DNA from: an uncultured Dehalococcoidia bacterium
GTDB lineage: Bacteria > Chloroflexota > Dehalococcoidia > Lucifugimonadales > UBA3495
Direction: 5' to 3'
DNA length: 64,000 nt
NCBI GenBank assembly: GCA_951813535.1
Contig: OX638345.1
Span: 4,208,608 to 4,272,607, forward strand
A model generated the notes under the pieces. That model was not told where the DNA came from and made no database searches. It saw nothing but the letters and a program-made list of their open reading frames with translations. The translations under genes were made by a program, and so were the position numbers. Below are positions 53,113 through 63,229 of this stretch, piece after piece (position 1 is the stretch's first letter; each line of letters starts with the position of its first letter).

Positions 53113-54354
53113 CTAGTCGCCGGCGGTGGCGACGGCGGCCGCAGCCTGCTTCAGGGTCTCGGCCTTGTCGGTGCGCTCCCAGGGCAGGTCCAGGTCGGTG
53201 CGACCGAAGTGGCCGTAGGCCGCGGTCTTCCGGTAGATGGGCTGCCGCAGTCCCAGGTCCTCGATGATCGCGCCGGGGCGCAGGTCGAAGTGATCGCGCA
53301 CCAGCTCCTCGATCTTCTCGTTGGGGATGTGGTTGGTGTCGAAGGTCTCGATGGCCACGGAGGTGGGTTCAGCGACGCCGATGGCGTAGGAGACCAGCAC
53401 CTCCAGGCGGTCGGCGAACCCGGCGGCCACCAGGTTCTTGGCCACGTAGCGGGCCGCGTAGGCGCCGGAGCGGTCAACCTTGGTCGGATCCTTGCCGGAG
53501 AAGGCTCCGCCGCCGTGCCGGGCGATGCCGCCATAGGTGTCCACCAGGATCTTCCGGCCGGTGAGACCGGTGTCGCCCTGCGGACCGCCCACGACGAACC
53601 AGCCGCTGGGGTTCACGAAGATCTTGGTGTCGGCGTCCAGCAGGTTGGCCGGCACGATGGGCTTGATCACGTGCTCCAGGACGTCGTCGTGGATCTTCTT
53701 GCTGAAGGCCTCGCGGTCGTCGGTGTCGTCGTGCTGCGAGCTGATGACAACGGCGTCCACCCGGTGCGGCTTGCCGTAGCGATATTCCACGGTTACCTGG
53801 CTCTTGCCGTCGGGGCCCAGGTAGGGCAGCGTGCCGTTCTTGCGAACCTCGGCCAGGCGCTCCACCAGGCGGTGGGACAGGTCAACGGTCAGCGGCATCA
53901 GGCCGTCAGTCTCGTTGCACGCGAACCCGACCATCATGCCCTGATCGCCAGCGCCGGTGGCGCGGCGCGCGTCGGCCTCGGAGCCGTTGTTGCGGGCCTC
54001 AAGCGCGGTGCTCACGCCGGCGTTGATATCGGGCGACTGCTGGCTGGCGTTGCGGATGATGCCGCAGGAATTGCCGTCGATCCCGTATTTGAGCTCGGTG
54101 TAGCCTATCTCCAACAGGGTCTGGCGCGTGATGGCGTCGAAGTCCAGGTCAGCCTTGGTCGTGATTTCGCCGGTGACCATGACCAGGTTCTTGCCGGCCA
54201 CGGTCTCGCAGGCCACGCGGCTCATGGGATCGACGCTCAGGGCGGCGTCCAGCACGGCGTCGGAGATCTGGTCGCATACCTTGTCGGGGTGCCCTTCCGT
54301 AACCGACTCGGACGTGAGCAGGTACTTGGGCGAGGTCATAAACTGGATTGGCAT
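53113..54354 (-). CDS. metK: S-adenosylmethionine synthase
   Basis: A 413-residue protein from ATG 54354 behind GGAGGA. Motifs: [19 protein letters not shown] (catalytic His), [13 protein letters not shown], the P-loop-like [20 protein letters not shown]. It makes SAM from methionine and ATP. It is the last gene of the minus-strand methionine cluster, 82 nt after ahcY. Confidence 0.98.
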   Translation of the reverse strand: MPIQFMTSPKYLLTSESVTEGHPDKVCDQISDAVLDAALSVDPMSRVACETVAGKNLVMVTGEITTKADLDFDAITRQTLLEIGYTELKYGIDGNSCGIIRNASQQSPDINAGVSTALEARNNGSEADARRATGAGDQGMMVGFACNETDGLMPLTVDLSHRLVERLAEVRKNGTLPYLGPDGKSQVTVEYRYGKPHRVDAVVISSQHDDTDDREAFSKKIHDDVLEHVIKPIVPANLLDADTKIFVNPSGWFVVGGPQGDTGLTGRKILVDTYGGIARHGGGAFSGKDPTKVDRSGAYAARYVAKNLVAAGFADRLEVLVSYAIGVAEPTSVAIETFDTNHIPNEKIEELVRDHFDLRPGAIIEDLGLRQPIYRKTAAYGHFGRTDLDLPWERTDKAETLKQAAAAVATAGD

Positions 54355-54436
54355 AGTTCGGTTCCTCCGGAGTTTGTAATCGTCTGGTTTGCGGGGCGAA
54401 CCGTCGTCCGCCCCACGGGTGATGTCTCGGCGGGGT

Positions 54437-56014
<1,578 letters not shown>

Positions 56015-56374
56015 TTACGGGTTGTCCCCGTAGGACGTGGGGTTGCCGGCGGCGATCCACGAGGGTGTCCCGTCGTCCACGTTGTACAGGTTCTCCGAGT
56101 CGTAGCCCATGGCGGCGGCCAGCTCGCAGGCCAGGCCGCTGCGGACGCCGGCCGCGCAGATGAACAGCAGCTTCTTGTCCTCCGGCACCTCGTCCATGCG
56201 GCCCGGCAGGTCGTCCACGTTGATGTGGATCGCCCCGCTGGCGTGGCCGGTGACCCATTCGTCGTCTCGGCGCACATCGACTACGACGGTGCCTTCCGGG
56301 TCGGCCTGCAGGATCTGCAAAGCCTCGGGCGAGTCAACCCGGTAGTACGGTTCGCCTGGGTTCTGTCGTGGCAT
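56015..56374 (-). CDS. rhodanese-like sulfurtransferase domain protein
   Basis: A 119-residue single rhodanese domain from ATG 56374 behind AAGGAGG. The active loop is CAAGVRSG (Cys73), and VVVDVRRDDEWVTGHASGAI is the family CH2A region. It carries a persulfide on the active Cys. It sits between the MTA phosphorylase and ahcY, so a link with sulfur salvage is plausible but unproven. Confidence 0.9.
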   Translation of the reverse strand: MPRQNPGEPYYRVDSPEALQILQADPEGTVVVDVRRDDEWVTGHASGAIHINVDDLPGRMDEVPEDKKLLFICAAGVRSGLACELAAAMGYDSENLYNVDDGTPSWIAAGNPTSYGDNP

Positions 56375-56400
56375 ATCGATTACCTCCTTGCATCGTCAGC

Positions 56401-56476
56401 ATGGGTGTACAGGATGTCGAGGATGGAATCATCCGATCAGATAAATCCAAAATCCTGTCTATCCTGTTCATCCATG
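56401..56476. repeat. dispersed palindrome, family C copy 2
   Basis: An imperfect palindrome with GTACAGGATGTCGAGGATGG on one side and CCTGTCTATCCTGTTCATCC on the other, sharing the ATCCTGT arms of 10538-10609. It lies between the rhodanese and MTA phosphorylase genes. Confidence 0.55.
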
Positions 56477-56492
56477 CAATCGGACCTTTGCG

Positions 56493-57377
56493 TCAGTTTG
56501 GTGGCAAATCAAGATGAGTGCCGGCAATCGGGTGCAGCCGGCGGTAGGCCGCTTCGGATATGCGGCGTCGGTCGGTGATGATGGCGTTGGTCAGCGCCGT
56601 CTGGCAGTCGCACGGACCCAGCGCGGCCAGCTCCGGCATGATGTGGCGCAGGATGATGCGGCTATTGGCGACGTTGGCCACCAGGTTCTCCACCACCATC
56701 TCCACCGTCACGTCGTCGTGGTCCGGATGCCAGCAGTCGTAGTCGGTGACCCACGCCATCACCGCGTAGCACATCTCCGCCTCGCGGGCCAGCTTGGCCT
56801 CGGGCAGCGTCGTCATCCCGATGATGTCTCCGCCCCACGAGCGGTACATGTTCGACTCGGCGCGGGTGGAAAACGCGGGGCCCTCCATCACCACCAGCGT
56901 CCCGCCCTGGTGCGTGGGTATGCCCTGTCCGGCCGCGCCGTCGGCGATAACCGTGCTGATGCCGGGGCAGAAGGGATCTGCGAAGGAGATGTGCGCCACG
57001 ACGCCGTCCTCGAAAAAGGTGCTGTCCCGGCGGCGGGTGCGGTCGATTAGCTGATCGGGCACCACCACATGCTGCGGCTCGTACTCGGCCTGCAGGCTGC
57101 CCACCGCGCTGACCGACACGACTTGCTTCACCCCCAGGGTTTTCAGCGCGTAGATGTTGGCCCGGAAGGGCAACTCGGTCGGGTTCACCCGGTGCCCCCG
57201 CCCGTGTCGCGGCAGGAAGGCCACCGGCACGTCCAGCAACTCGCCCACCGTGATCAGGTCGCTGGGCTTCCCGTAGGGCGTGTCGATGTCCAACACGGCA
57301 GTCTCGGCAAAACCCTGTATCTCATACAGGCCGCTGCCGCCGATGATGGCGATTTCCGCTTGTGGTTGGTTTGGCAT
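56493..57377 (-). CDS. mtnP: S-methyl-5'-thioadenosine phosphorylase
   Basis: A 294-residue purine-nucleoside-phosphorylase-fold protein. IAIIGGSGLYEI, FLPRHGRGHRVNPTELPFRA, VSAVGSLQAEYEPQHVVVPD and EGPAFSTRAESNMYRSWGGD match MTA phosphorylases. It turns methylthioadenosine and phosphate into adenine and 5-methylthioribose-1-phosphate, the substrate of MtnA encoded upstream in this cluster. Confidence 0.94.
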   Translation of the reverse strand: MPNQPQAEIAIIGGSGLYEIQGFAETAVLDIDTPYGKPSDLITVGELLDVPVAFLPRHGRGHRVNPTELPFRANIYALKTLGVKQVVSVSAVGSLQAEYEPQHVVVPDQLIDRTRRRDSTFFEDGVVAHISFADPFCPGISTVIADGAAGQGIPTHQGGTLVVMEGPAFSTRAESNMYRSWGGDIIGMTTLPEAKLAREAEMCYAVMAWVTDYDCWHPDHDDVTVEMVVENLVANVANSRIILRHIMPELAALGPCDCQTALTNAIITDRRRISEAAYRRLHPIAGTHLDLPPN

Positions 57378-57468
57378 TAGGTTGAATTTCCTGGAGGTTA
57401 GTTTGGTATCGAACTGTTCGCGTTTGTCTTGCCAGGATGGTCTGTCAGTTGGTGAGGTAATATTGGAC

Positions 57469-58074
57469 TTAGTAGCCGGCGATGGTGAACCACAGGATCA
57501 CTCCCAGGGCCGCCAGTACCATCGCTCCCCTACCCACCCTGGCGCGGTTGGCCAGGTCACCGTCGACCGAGGCCCAGTACCGGTTGAAGTTCGCCTGGAT
57601 CCGGCAGACCATTGCAGTTGCTACCAGCATCCCGACCAGGCTGACCACGTCCAGGATCAGGTCGATCATGACCGCGATGGCGCTCTCGCCCAGGTAGAGG
57701 CTCAGCCACTGGGTGGGCGCCGGGCTCCACGCCGCCGTGGCAATGATCAGGACCACCAGGATGGGCGCCATCTTCAGGTTGTGCGGGACCCCGCGCTCTT
57801 CCATCAGGTCACGGTACGCCTTGCAGTGCGCGTAGAACCGGAACCACCCGTAGACCGGCACCAGCATGGCCAGCGCGTGCCACACCGGATAGACATTCGC
57901 TCCCGTGTGTTCCCGGTACTGGTCCCACGTCCGGTAGGCCCAGTAGAACAGGTACAGGCCGAAGCTGACGACGGACAGCGCGAAGATGCGCGGGGTGGAA
58001 AGGTGGTATCCGTACGTCCGGGCGGCAACAACTGCCATGCCAGCCACCGAGTCGTCGGATTGTCGGGCCGCCAT
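57469..58074 (-). CDS. multi-pass membrane protein, DUF4234-like
   Basis: A 201-residue protein with about five helices. The N-terminal STPRIFALSVVSFGLYLFYW and a following YRTWDQYREHTG resemble DUF4234-type proteins by pattern. It starts 12 nt after the propeller gene stop, so they are probably one transcript. Function is unknown. Confidence 0.6.
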   Translation of the reverse strand: MAARQSDDSVAGMAVVAARTYGYHLSTPRIFALSVVSFGLYLFYWAYRTWDQYREHTGANVYPVWHALAMLVPVYGWFRFYAHCKAYRDLMEERGVPHNLKMAPILVVLIIATAAWSPAPTQWLSLYLGESAIAVMIDLILDVVSLVGMLVATAMVCRIQANFNRYWASVDGDLANRARVGRGAMVLAALGVILWFTIAGY

Positions 58075-58086
58075 CGGGTCTGCCTC

Positions 58087-59193
58087 TCACCGCAACTGTG
58101 GCACCTGCTCCGGCAGGTAGTGAGTGGACCTGAAGACGCTGTTGACCTCAAAGCCCAGCTCGTTAAGCCCGAAATGCGGGTTGATGTACTCCCAAACCAC
58201 CTGGCCGTCAGGGGTGACCTGGAAGATGCGCCCCGGCTGGCCCTCGGTGATCAGCGTGTTGCCGTTGGGCAGCCGTCGCGCGCCGGAAATGTACGCGCTG
58301 AAGAAGTTGAATGGCGGGTTGTCCCGGTACTGCCAGACGATCTCGTTGGTGGACGTTTCCACCTCGATGACCCGGGACGCCGGCAGCGGGTTGAACCGGT
58401 TGTGTGACCCGTTGTCGTAGATCAGCACGTTGCCGTTGTCCAGCATCGACGGGTCGTGCTGCTGTGAAAGCACCTCGTCGCCGATCTGCCACACGATGTC
58501 GCCGCTGGCCTTGTCGATGATCCCCACGGTGGAGATGTTGCGGAAGCTGAACATCACCCGGTCATTGCCCAATGGCACCACTGTGTTGCCGTGGCTCCAC
58601 TCGTCCCGCAGGTCGTTGAAGGTGACGACGTGACGCTCGGGGTCCAGATGCTCGGCGGCGTGCCATTCCCAGACGCGGTTGCCGTTGGCATCGACCTCGA
58701 CCAGCACGTCGGCCCACATCCCGGTGTAGTCTTCCCGCGACTCCGTGCCCGGCTGGCCTCCCCTGATGGTGGCCGCCTGGGCGTCGTCCATCCGCTCCAC
58801 CGTCATGTAGAGGCATCCGCCCGATTCGGTGCGCCGCGCGTCGTGGTGGTGGACCGGGTCCCGGTGCTCCCAGAGGATGTTGCCGTCCCAGTCGGCCTCC
58901 AGCATGATGCCGCCCTTGAACCGCTTCATCGCCTCAAAGGTTTCCCAACCGCCGTCGTCCCGCACCTTGCCCCCGTAGAACAGGTTGCCGTTGGGCAGCA
59001 GGTAGCCGTACAGGCCCGGCGGGTAGGGCATCTGCCACCGTTGGGCCACCTCGCCGTTGATGTCCAGCAGGTAGACCTCGCCGGCGCCGGACATGGGCGC
59101 ATATAGCGTGTACCCGGGACAGGCACGTTCCGGATCGCACGCGGTGAGGCCGGTGCGGGCCATGCGGCGGCGGGTCTGTTGGTCAATGGTCAT
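58087..59193 (-). CDS. arylsulfotransferase (ASST)-like beta-propeller protein
   Basis: A 368-residue protein. Repeats such as PGYTLYAPMSGAGEVYLLDI, NGEVAQRWQMPYPPGLYGYL, LPNGNLFYGG, GNILWEHRDPVHHHDARRTE, DEWSHGNTVVPLGNDRVMFS and HDPSMLDNGNVLIYDNGSHN fit the bacterial ASST propeller family, which uses a catalytic histidine to move sulfuryl groups. No signal peptide is seen, unlike the periplasmic E. coli enzyme, so the activity is uncertain. Its place within a methionine-salvage cluster is unexplained. Confidence 0.8.
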   Translation of the reverse strand: MTIDQQTRRRMARTGLTACDPERACPGYTLYAPMSGAGEVYLLDINGEVAQRWQMPYPPGLYGYLLPNGNLFYGGKVRDDGGWETFEAMKRFKGGIMLEADWDGNILWEHRDPVHHHDARRTESGGCLYMTVERMDDAQAATIRGGQPGTESREDYTGMWADVLVEVDANGNRVWEWHAAEHLDPERHVVTFNDLRDEWSHGNTVVPLGNDRVMFSFRNISTVGIIDKASGDIVWQIGDEVLSQQHDPSMLDNGNVLIYDNGSHNRFNPLPASRVIEVETSTNEIVWQYRDNPPFNFFSAYISGARRLPNGNTLITEGQPGRIFQVTPDGQVVWEYINPHFGLNELGFEVNSVFRSTHYLPEQVPQLR

Positions 59194-59246
59194 GTGTTCC
59201 TTCTAACTAAGGTCTCAGGCGTTTCTGGTGCGCGTCGGATCTGTCT

Positions 59247-59295
59247 CGTCGTTCCCGCGTGTTCATCTCATCATTCCTGCGAAAGCAGGAATCCA
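59247..59295. repeat. dispersed palindrome, family E copy 3 (partial)
   Basis: One complete arm, ATTCCTGCGAAAGCAGGAAT at about 59272-59291, itself a hairpin, plus a preceding CGTCGTTCCCGCG. It lies between mtnA and the propeller gene. Confidence 0.6.
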
Positions 59296-59309
59296 GTGGT
59301 CCGAGAGCG

Positions 59310-60353
59310 TCAGGCCGCGTCCACCGCCTGCCGCAACGACTCGGTGTAAGGCGGCCGGCACACCATGGTCTCGGTGACGATGCCGGCGATGTACCGGTGC
59401 GGTGTCACGTCGAAGGCGGGGTTGTACGCCGGCGTGCCCTCTGGCGCGGTGGGAGCGCCGCCGTAGCCGGTCACCTCGTGCTGCGGCCTTTCCTCGATGG
59501 CGATGTCGTCGCCGTGGGCAATGGCCAGGTCCACCGTGCTGGTCGGCGCCGCGATGTAGAACGGGATGCCGTTTTCGTGGGCCAGCACCGCCAGCATGTA
59601 CGTCCCCACCTTGTTGGCCGTGTCCCCGTTGGCGGCGATCCGGTCCGCGCCGGTGATGACGCACGACACCTCGCCCTTCTGCATCAGCACACCCGCCGCT
59701 GAGTCGGCGATGAGCGTGGCCGGGATGCCCAACTGCTGGAACTCCCAAGAGGTGAGCCGCGCGCCCTGCAGCCAGGGCCGGGTCTCGGTGTTGTAGACGT
59801 TGAAACGTCCGCCGGCTTCCCAACCAGCCCGGATCACGCCCAGCGCCGTGCCGAATGCCGACGTTGCCAGCGCTCCGGTGTTGCAGTGGGTCAGCACTCC
59901 CTGGCCGTCGGCCGGCATCAGAGCCCGCCCGTGTTCGCCGATCCGTCGGTTGATTGCCTCGTCCTCTTCCTGGATGCGACGGGCTTCTGCCTCCAGCCGG
60001 GGCCAGATACTGCCCGGATCGGGCTCAGCCTCGGCAACGCGGAGCATCCGGCGCACCGCCCAGCCCAGGTTGACCGCGGTCGGGCGGGCGGCGGCGATGT
60101 GGGCTCCAGCCTCCCGCAGCGCGCCGATGAAGTGGTCCCGCTCCCGGGACTGCAATTCCGCGGCGGCCAGCACCATGGCGTAGCCGGCGGTCACACCGAT
60201 GGCGGGAGCGCCGCGCACGCGCATCTCGGTGATGGCGGCGGCGGCAGCGCGGTAGTCGGTAATGCGAACGGTAACGTGCTCGTGGGGCAGGAGCGTCTGA
60301 TCCAGAAGCTCCAGCCGGTTGCCCGTCCAGTTGATGGGGCGAATTTCGTTCAT
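59310..60353 (-). CDS. mtnA: S-methyl-5-thioribose-1-phosphate isomerase
   Basis: A 347-residue protein of the eIF2B-like family. RGAPAIGVTAGYAM, LTHCNTGALAT (Cys157) and TGADRIAANGDTANKVGTY (Asp237) carry the catalytic residues, matching Cys160/Asp240 of the B. subtilis enzyme. It converts methylthioribose-1-P to methylthioribulose-1-P in methionine salvage. It is the first gene after the SAM-I riboswitch; no strong Shine-Dalgarno precedes its ATG. Confidence 0.96.
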   Translation of the reverse strand: MNEIRPINWTGNRLELLDQTLLPHEHVTVRITDYRAAAAAITEMRVRGAPAIGVTAGYAMVLAAAELQSRERDHFIGALREAGAHIAAARPTAVNLGWAVRRMLRVAEAEPDPGSIWPRLEAEARRIQEEDEAINRRIGEHGRALMPADGQGVLTHCNTGALATSAFGTALGVIRAGWEAGGRFNVYNTETRPWLQGARLTSWEFQQLGIPATLIADSAAGVLMQKGEVSCVITGADRIAANGDTANKVGTYMLAVLAHENGIPFYIAAPTSTVDLAIAHGDDIAIEERPQHEVTGYGGAPTAPEGTPAYNPAFDVTPHRYIAGIVTETMVCRPPYTESLRQAVDAA

Positions 60354-60437
60354 AAGTGGATCGGCAATGTGAAGTGCGTATGTGGCGCACTGTGTTAGGC
60401 TGCGATCACACTGGTGGAATCCGCGTTCCCGACAGGC

Positions 60438-60470
60438 AAAAATAAAGGCCCACCCGCACTTGGGAGAGCC
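60438..60470 (-). terminator. intrinsic terminator of the SAM-I riboswitch
   Basis: On the minus strand GGCTCTCCC and GGGTGGGCC pair (one mismatch, loop of 6) and are followed at once by TTTATTTTT. This is the expression platform: SAM binding should favour this hairpin and stop transcription before mtnA. Confidence 0.9.
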
Positions 60471-60486
60471 ACCTTACACAGTCCGC

Positions 60487-60630
60487 CCCTCATCTTTCGT
60501 CCTTCCTTGGTATCCGCGCACATCGTGCGCCATATACCGGGACGCCGGATTTAGCACCTCATCCCACGGGGTGAGCGGGACAGGTTGCCAGGCTTCACAG
60601 GGCCGTTCCCTCCGCCTGTCTGAATAAGGG
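60487..60630 (-). ncRNA. SAM-I (S-box) riboswitch aptamer
   Basis: The minus strand carries the S-box core in order: P1 strand CCCTTAT, GGCGGAGGGAACGGCCC, GTGAAGCCTGGCAACC, a variable stem, GAGGTGCTAAATCC, a P4-like stem, AAGGAAGGACGAAAG and the P1 partner ATGAGGG (60487-60493 pairs with 60624-60630). It senses S-adenosylmethionine. It precedes mtnA and the rest of the minus-strand methionine cluster. Confidence 0.95.
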
Positions 60631-60664
60631 TTCCAGCAGCGTATGCAGTTTTTAACTGCTAACG

Positions 60665-60693
60665 ATACTACCTGCCGGGGCGGTAAATGTCAA
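60665..60693 (-). promoter_or_regulatory. promoter of the SAM-I riboswitch transcript
   Basis: On the minus strand a perfect TTGACA (60688-60693), a 17-bp spacer and TAGTAT (60665-60670). The start is expected near 60658, where a small hairpin GCAGTT-AAA-AACTGC (60645-60659) begins the RNA. Confidence 0.8.
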
Positions 60694-60770
60694 GGTGACG
60701 GCGAATTTCGTCGGCTCCTGACGATATCCACAAGCCCCTTCCGCCGACGGATACCCAGTTTGATCAGAAC

Positions 60771-60861
60771 TGTCATTGCGAGAGGAACGCGGCAATCGCG
60801 TTGGGACAGCGGCGTGTCATCCCGCAACGAAATCATCGCGTCGCTGCTCCTCGCGATGACA
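60771..60861. repeat. dispersed palindrome, family D copy 2
   Basis: A 91-bp element with ends TGTCATTGCGAG and CTCGCGATGACA, as at 11687-11780; the inner parts differ. It lies upstream of the flavoprotein gene. Confidence 0.75.
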
Positions 60862-60964
60862 AACTTGGTACGCGTGCGGCATCTTCCCGGTGGCGCGTGA
60901 CGGCCAAATCCGGTATTCTGTGCGCCATCATCAACAGCACCAAGTGCCCGGAGGGTTTGCGACC

Positions 60965-61558
60965 ATGACAACCACCGCTCCCGCAACAGCCGACGACCTC
61001 TGCACCATCGAACAGGAGCCGAGCCGGTTCAACGACGAGTTCGGCGAAATGAGCCCCCGGGCCAAGCTCAAGGTCAAGGGCGAGATGTCCGACTTCGTGC
61101 AGAAGTTCATCGCCGCCTCGCCCTTCGTCGTCATGGCCTCGTCCGACCCGGAAGGCAACTGCGACGCCTCGCCCAAAGGCGGCCGGCCCGGCTTCGTCAA
61201 GGTACTCGACAACACCCGCCTGCTCATGCCGGACGTAGCCGGCAACCGCCTGTTCCAGTCCTACCAGAACATGGACTCCAACCCCCACGTTGGCCTGCTG
61301 TTCATGATCCCCGGCGTCAACGACACCGTCCGCGTCAACGGCACCGTCACCATCGTCAGCAAGGAAGAGCTGGAGCAGCAGAAGGTCGAGCTGGAGCTCT
61401 ACTGGACCGACGACAACTCCAAGCACCTCCAGGGCGTCATCATCAACGTCGAAGAGTCCTACGGCCACTGCCCCCGCGCCTACAACTTCGCCAAGCTGTG
61501 GGACACCGACCAGATCGAGGAAAACCAGACCAACCGCCCCATACCGCTGCGCCCGTAG
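60965..61558 (+). CDS. pyridoxamine-5'-phosphate-oxidase-family flavoprotein
   Basis: A 197-residue protein from ATG 60965 behind GGAGGG; a longer frame adds residues from the repeat region. The split-barrel pattern is visible: FIAASPFVVMASSDPEGNCD, ASPKGGRPGFVKVLDNTRLL, NPHVGLLFMIPGVNDTVRVN and a C-terminal EESYGHCPRAYNFAKLW. This matches the FMN-dependent MSMEG_1061-like group rather than true PdxH. The substrate is unknown. Confidence 0.85.
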   Translation: MTTTAPATADDLCTIEQEPSRFNDEFGEMSPRAKLKVKGEMSDFVQKFIAASPFVVMASSDPEGNCDASPKGGRPGFVKVLDNTRLLMPDVAGNRLFQSYQNMDSNPHVGLLFMIPGVNDTVRVNGTVTIVSKEELEQQKVELELYWTDDNSKHLQGVIINVEESYGHCPRAYNFAKLWDTDQIEENQTNRPIPLRP

Positions 61559-61584
61559 CGCGGCACGCACGACGCAAAACTCCG

Positions 61585-61610
61585 TAGGGGCGAATGATTA
61601 TTCGCCCCTA
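61585..61610. repeat. dispersed 26-bp palindrome, family A copy 2
   Basis: Arms TAGGGGCGAAT and ATTCGCCCCTA around a short centre (GATT). It lies just after the flavoprotein stop and may work as a terminator hairpin. Confidence 0.8.
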
Positions 61611-61627
61611 ACCTTTGCACTGATTGG

Positions 61628-61742
61628 ATTGTCAGAATCAGCATTTCCGAGATTTTTGGATTTGCAGGATTGAAGCGTTTCAGCGACAAAAGCGTCTCAA
61701 TCCTGTCAATCTCCAAATCCGATAAATCCTGATTCTGACAAT
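61628..61742. repeat. dispersed long palindrome, family B copy 3 (diverged)
   Basis: Ends ATTGTCAGAATCAG and CTGATTCTGACAAT with inner GCAGGATTGA / TCAATCCTGT arms. The centre differs from the other two copies. It abuts the stop codon of the M50 protease gene. Confidence 0.8.
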
Positions 61743-62441
61743 TTAACCCACACCAGTCGCCAGCCGGAACACAAACAGCGCCGGCTGAATGAGTATCCGC
61801 CCCAGGAAGTTGATCCCAAAGGCGTAGCTCAGAAACAGGTTAACGCCGATCAGCCCCATCAACGGTATCCAGCCGTACCGCTCGAACTGCAGGTACGACC
61901 GGTAGAGCGACCCGGGGAGCAAACCGCCAACCACCTTGCTCCCGTCCAGCGGCGGCAGCGGGATCAGGTTGAATATCCCCAGGATCAGGTTGAAAAATAT
62001 CGCCAGGAACGCGGCAAAACCCAGGATATCGACGATCCCCGAAACAAACCGTGTGTCGGTGACCACCGGCAGCAACTCGAACCGGAATACCAGCCCCAGC
62101 ACGAACGCCAGCACGAAGTTCGAAAGTGGGCCGGCCAGCGCCACCATTGACATCCCAAACCGTCCGTGCCGCAGGTTGTAAGGGTCCACCTGCACCGGCT
62201 TGGCCCAGCCGAATCCCACCACCAGCAGCAGGATGAACCCCAGCAGGTCGATATGCTTGATGGGATTGAAGGTCAGTCGCCCCATGCGCCGGGCGGTGTC
62301 ATCCCCTTCGATATGGGACGTCAGCGCGTGGCTGAACTCGTGGACGGTGAAGCCAATGATCAGGCCAACCAGCCCGATGCCGATCACCAGGACGAACGCG
62401 GCCGGGTTCTCCCGGAGCAGATCGAGGCTCTGGAGGATCAC
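61743..62441 (-). CDS. site-2-protease family (M50) membrane metalloprotease
   Basis: A 232-residue protein with five to six helices. Zinc motif HEFSH (residues 34-38) lies in the first core helix and NLIPLPPLDGSKVV supplies the third ligand Asp. It is the short YwhC-like form without a PDZ domain. Such enzymes cut substrates within the membrane. The start overlaps the upstream gene by 4 nt (ATGA). Confidence 0.9.
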   Translation of the reverse strand: MILQSLDLLRENPAAFVLVIGIGLVGLIIGFTVHEFSHALTSHIEGDDTARRMGRLTFNPIKHIDLLGFILLLVVGFGWAKPVQVDPYNLRHGRFGMSMVALAGPLSNFVLAFVLGLVFRFELLPVVTDTRFVSGIVDILGFAAFLAIFFNLILGIFNLIPLPPLDGSKVVGGLLPGSLYRSYLQFERYGWIPLMGLIGVNLFLSYAFGINFLGRILIQPALFVFRLATGVG

Positions 62442-63160
62442 GTTGTAGCGCTTTCCAGCCCGGTCCGACCCCCGCGACGCCCCGCCGGCTGCGCGCGGGG
62501 CATGGCCATCAGGTCCGCCTTGATGGCAGCCAGACCCTCAGCCCCATGGTCGTTGGCCTCAGCGACGACGGCCACCGCGCCGGCCTGACGCAGCCCGAGC
62601 AGTTCGTTGGCGCTGGGCCGCGGCCCCACGCGTACGATCAGAAACTTCTCGGCGCGCCGGGCCGCGTCGGCAACCTGTCCAAGGTCAGGCAGCGTCCACG
62701 GCCCGGTCATGGCGGACTTGTCCAGCACCAGGAAGTCCAGCGGCGTACCGGCCAGGATGCGCCACATGTGGTCGTCCACGTCGTCCGGGATGCGCGCGCC
62801 GTGGGTCATCTGCGGATCGGCCAGGTCGACGGCGTCCACCAGTGCGCTGGCAAAGGGAGAAACCGTGAAGTCCGCGCCGGCGTCGTGCCAGGTCTTCACG
62901 ACTTCCGGTTGCATCTGCGCCCCGCCGGCGCCCCAGATGCGGTCTCCTATCTCCGGCAGCGCGTCGGGTGTGATCCCGGGAGCGAATATGACCACCGCGT
63001 CGGCGGCCCCCGCCGCCGCGCCCAGCGCCGCCTCGATGTCGCCCGAGCAGCGGGCGATGAGCGCCATGCCCGGCAGTCGACCGGATTGTGTGGAGCCGAA
63101 TCCCAATGATGGGCCGCTACCCGCTTCAATCCGTTCCAACAGGCTGCGCAACTGCGTCAT
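62438..63160 (-). CDS. hypothetical alpha/beta (TIM-barrel-like) protein coupled to the M50 protease
   Basis: A 240-residue soluble protein. Alternating strands and helices (MALIARCSGDIEAALGAAAG, AADAVVIFAPGITPDAL, LDFLVLDKSAMTGPWTLPDL, FLIVRVGPRPSANEL, AGAVAVVAEANDHG) suggest a TIM-barrel-like fold. The family is not recognised. The 4-nt ATGA overlap with the protease gene points to coupled translation and a shared process. Confidence 0.6.
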   Translation of the reverse strand: MTQLRSLLERIEAGSGPSLGFGSTQSGRLPGMALIARCSGDIEAALGAAAGAADAVVIFAPGITPDALPEIGDRIWGAGGAQMQPEVVKTWHDAGADFTVSPFASALVDAVDLADPQMTHGARIPDDVDDHMWRILAGTPLDFLVLDKSAMTGPWTLPDLGQVADAARRAEKFLIVRVGPRPSANELLGLRQAGAVAVVAEANDHGAEGLAAIKADLMAMPRAQPAGRRGGRTGLESATT

Positions 63161-63183
63161 TCCCGGACCTCCCTGACGTGAAA

Positions 63184-63209
63184 TAGGGGCGAATGATCAT
63201 TCGCCCCTA
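63184..63209. repeat. dispersed 26-bp palindrome, family A copy 3
   Basis: A perfect palindrome: arm TAGGGGCGAATGA followed by its exact reverse complement. It lies in the gap between the hypothetical gene start and the end of the hydrolase gene. Confidence 0.85.
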
Positions 63210-63229
63210 CCGTGCCCACTATTGCGATC

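Larger units (their letters stand above)
60354..60964. other. 611-nt regulatory and repeat region
   Basis: No protein gene is supported. From left to right it holds the mtnA leader, the SAM-I terminator and aptamer, its promoter (all minus strand), and a family D palindrome. A plus-strand promoter for the flavoprotein gene was not identified. Confidence 0.75.

Noticed and set aside
54355-54436. A second SAM riboswitch before metK
   Set aside because: The 82-nt gap is too short and lacks the S-box core segments.
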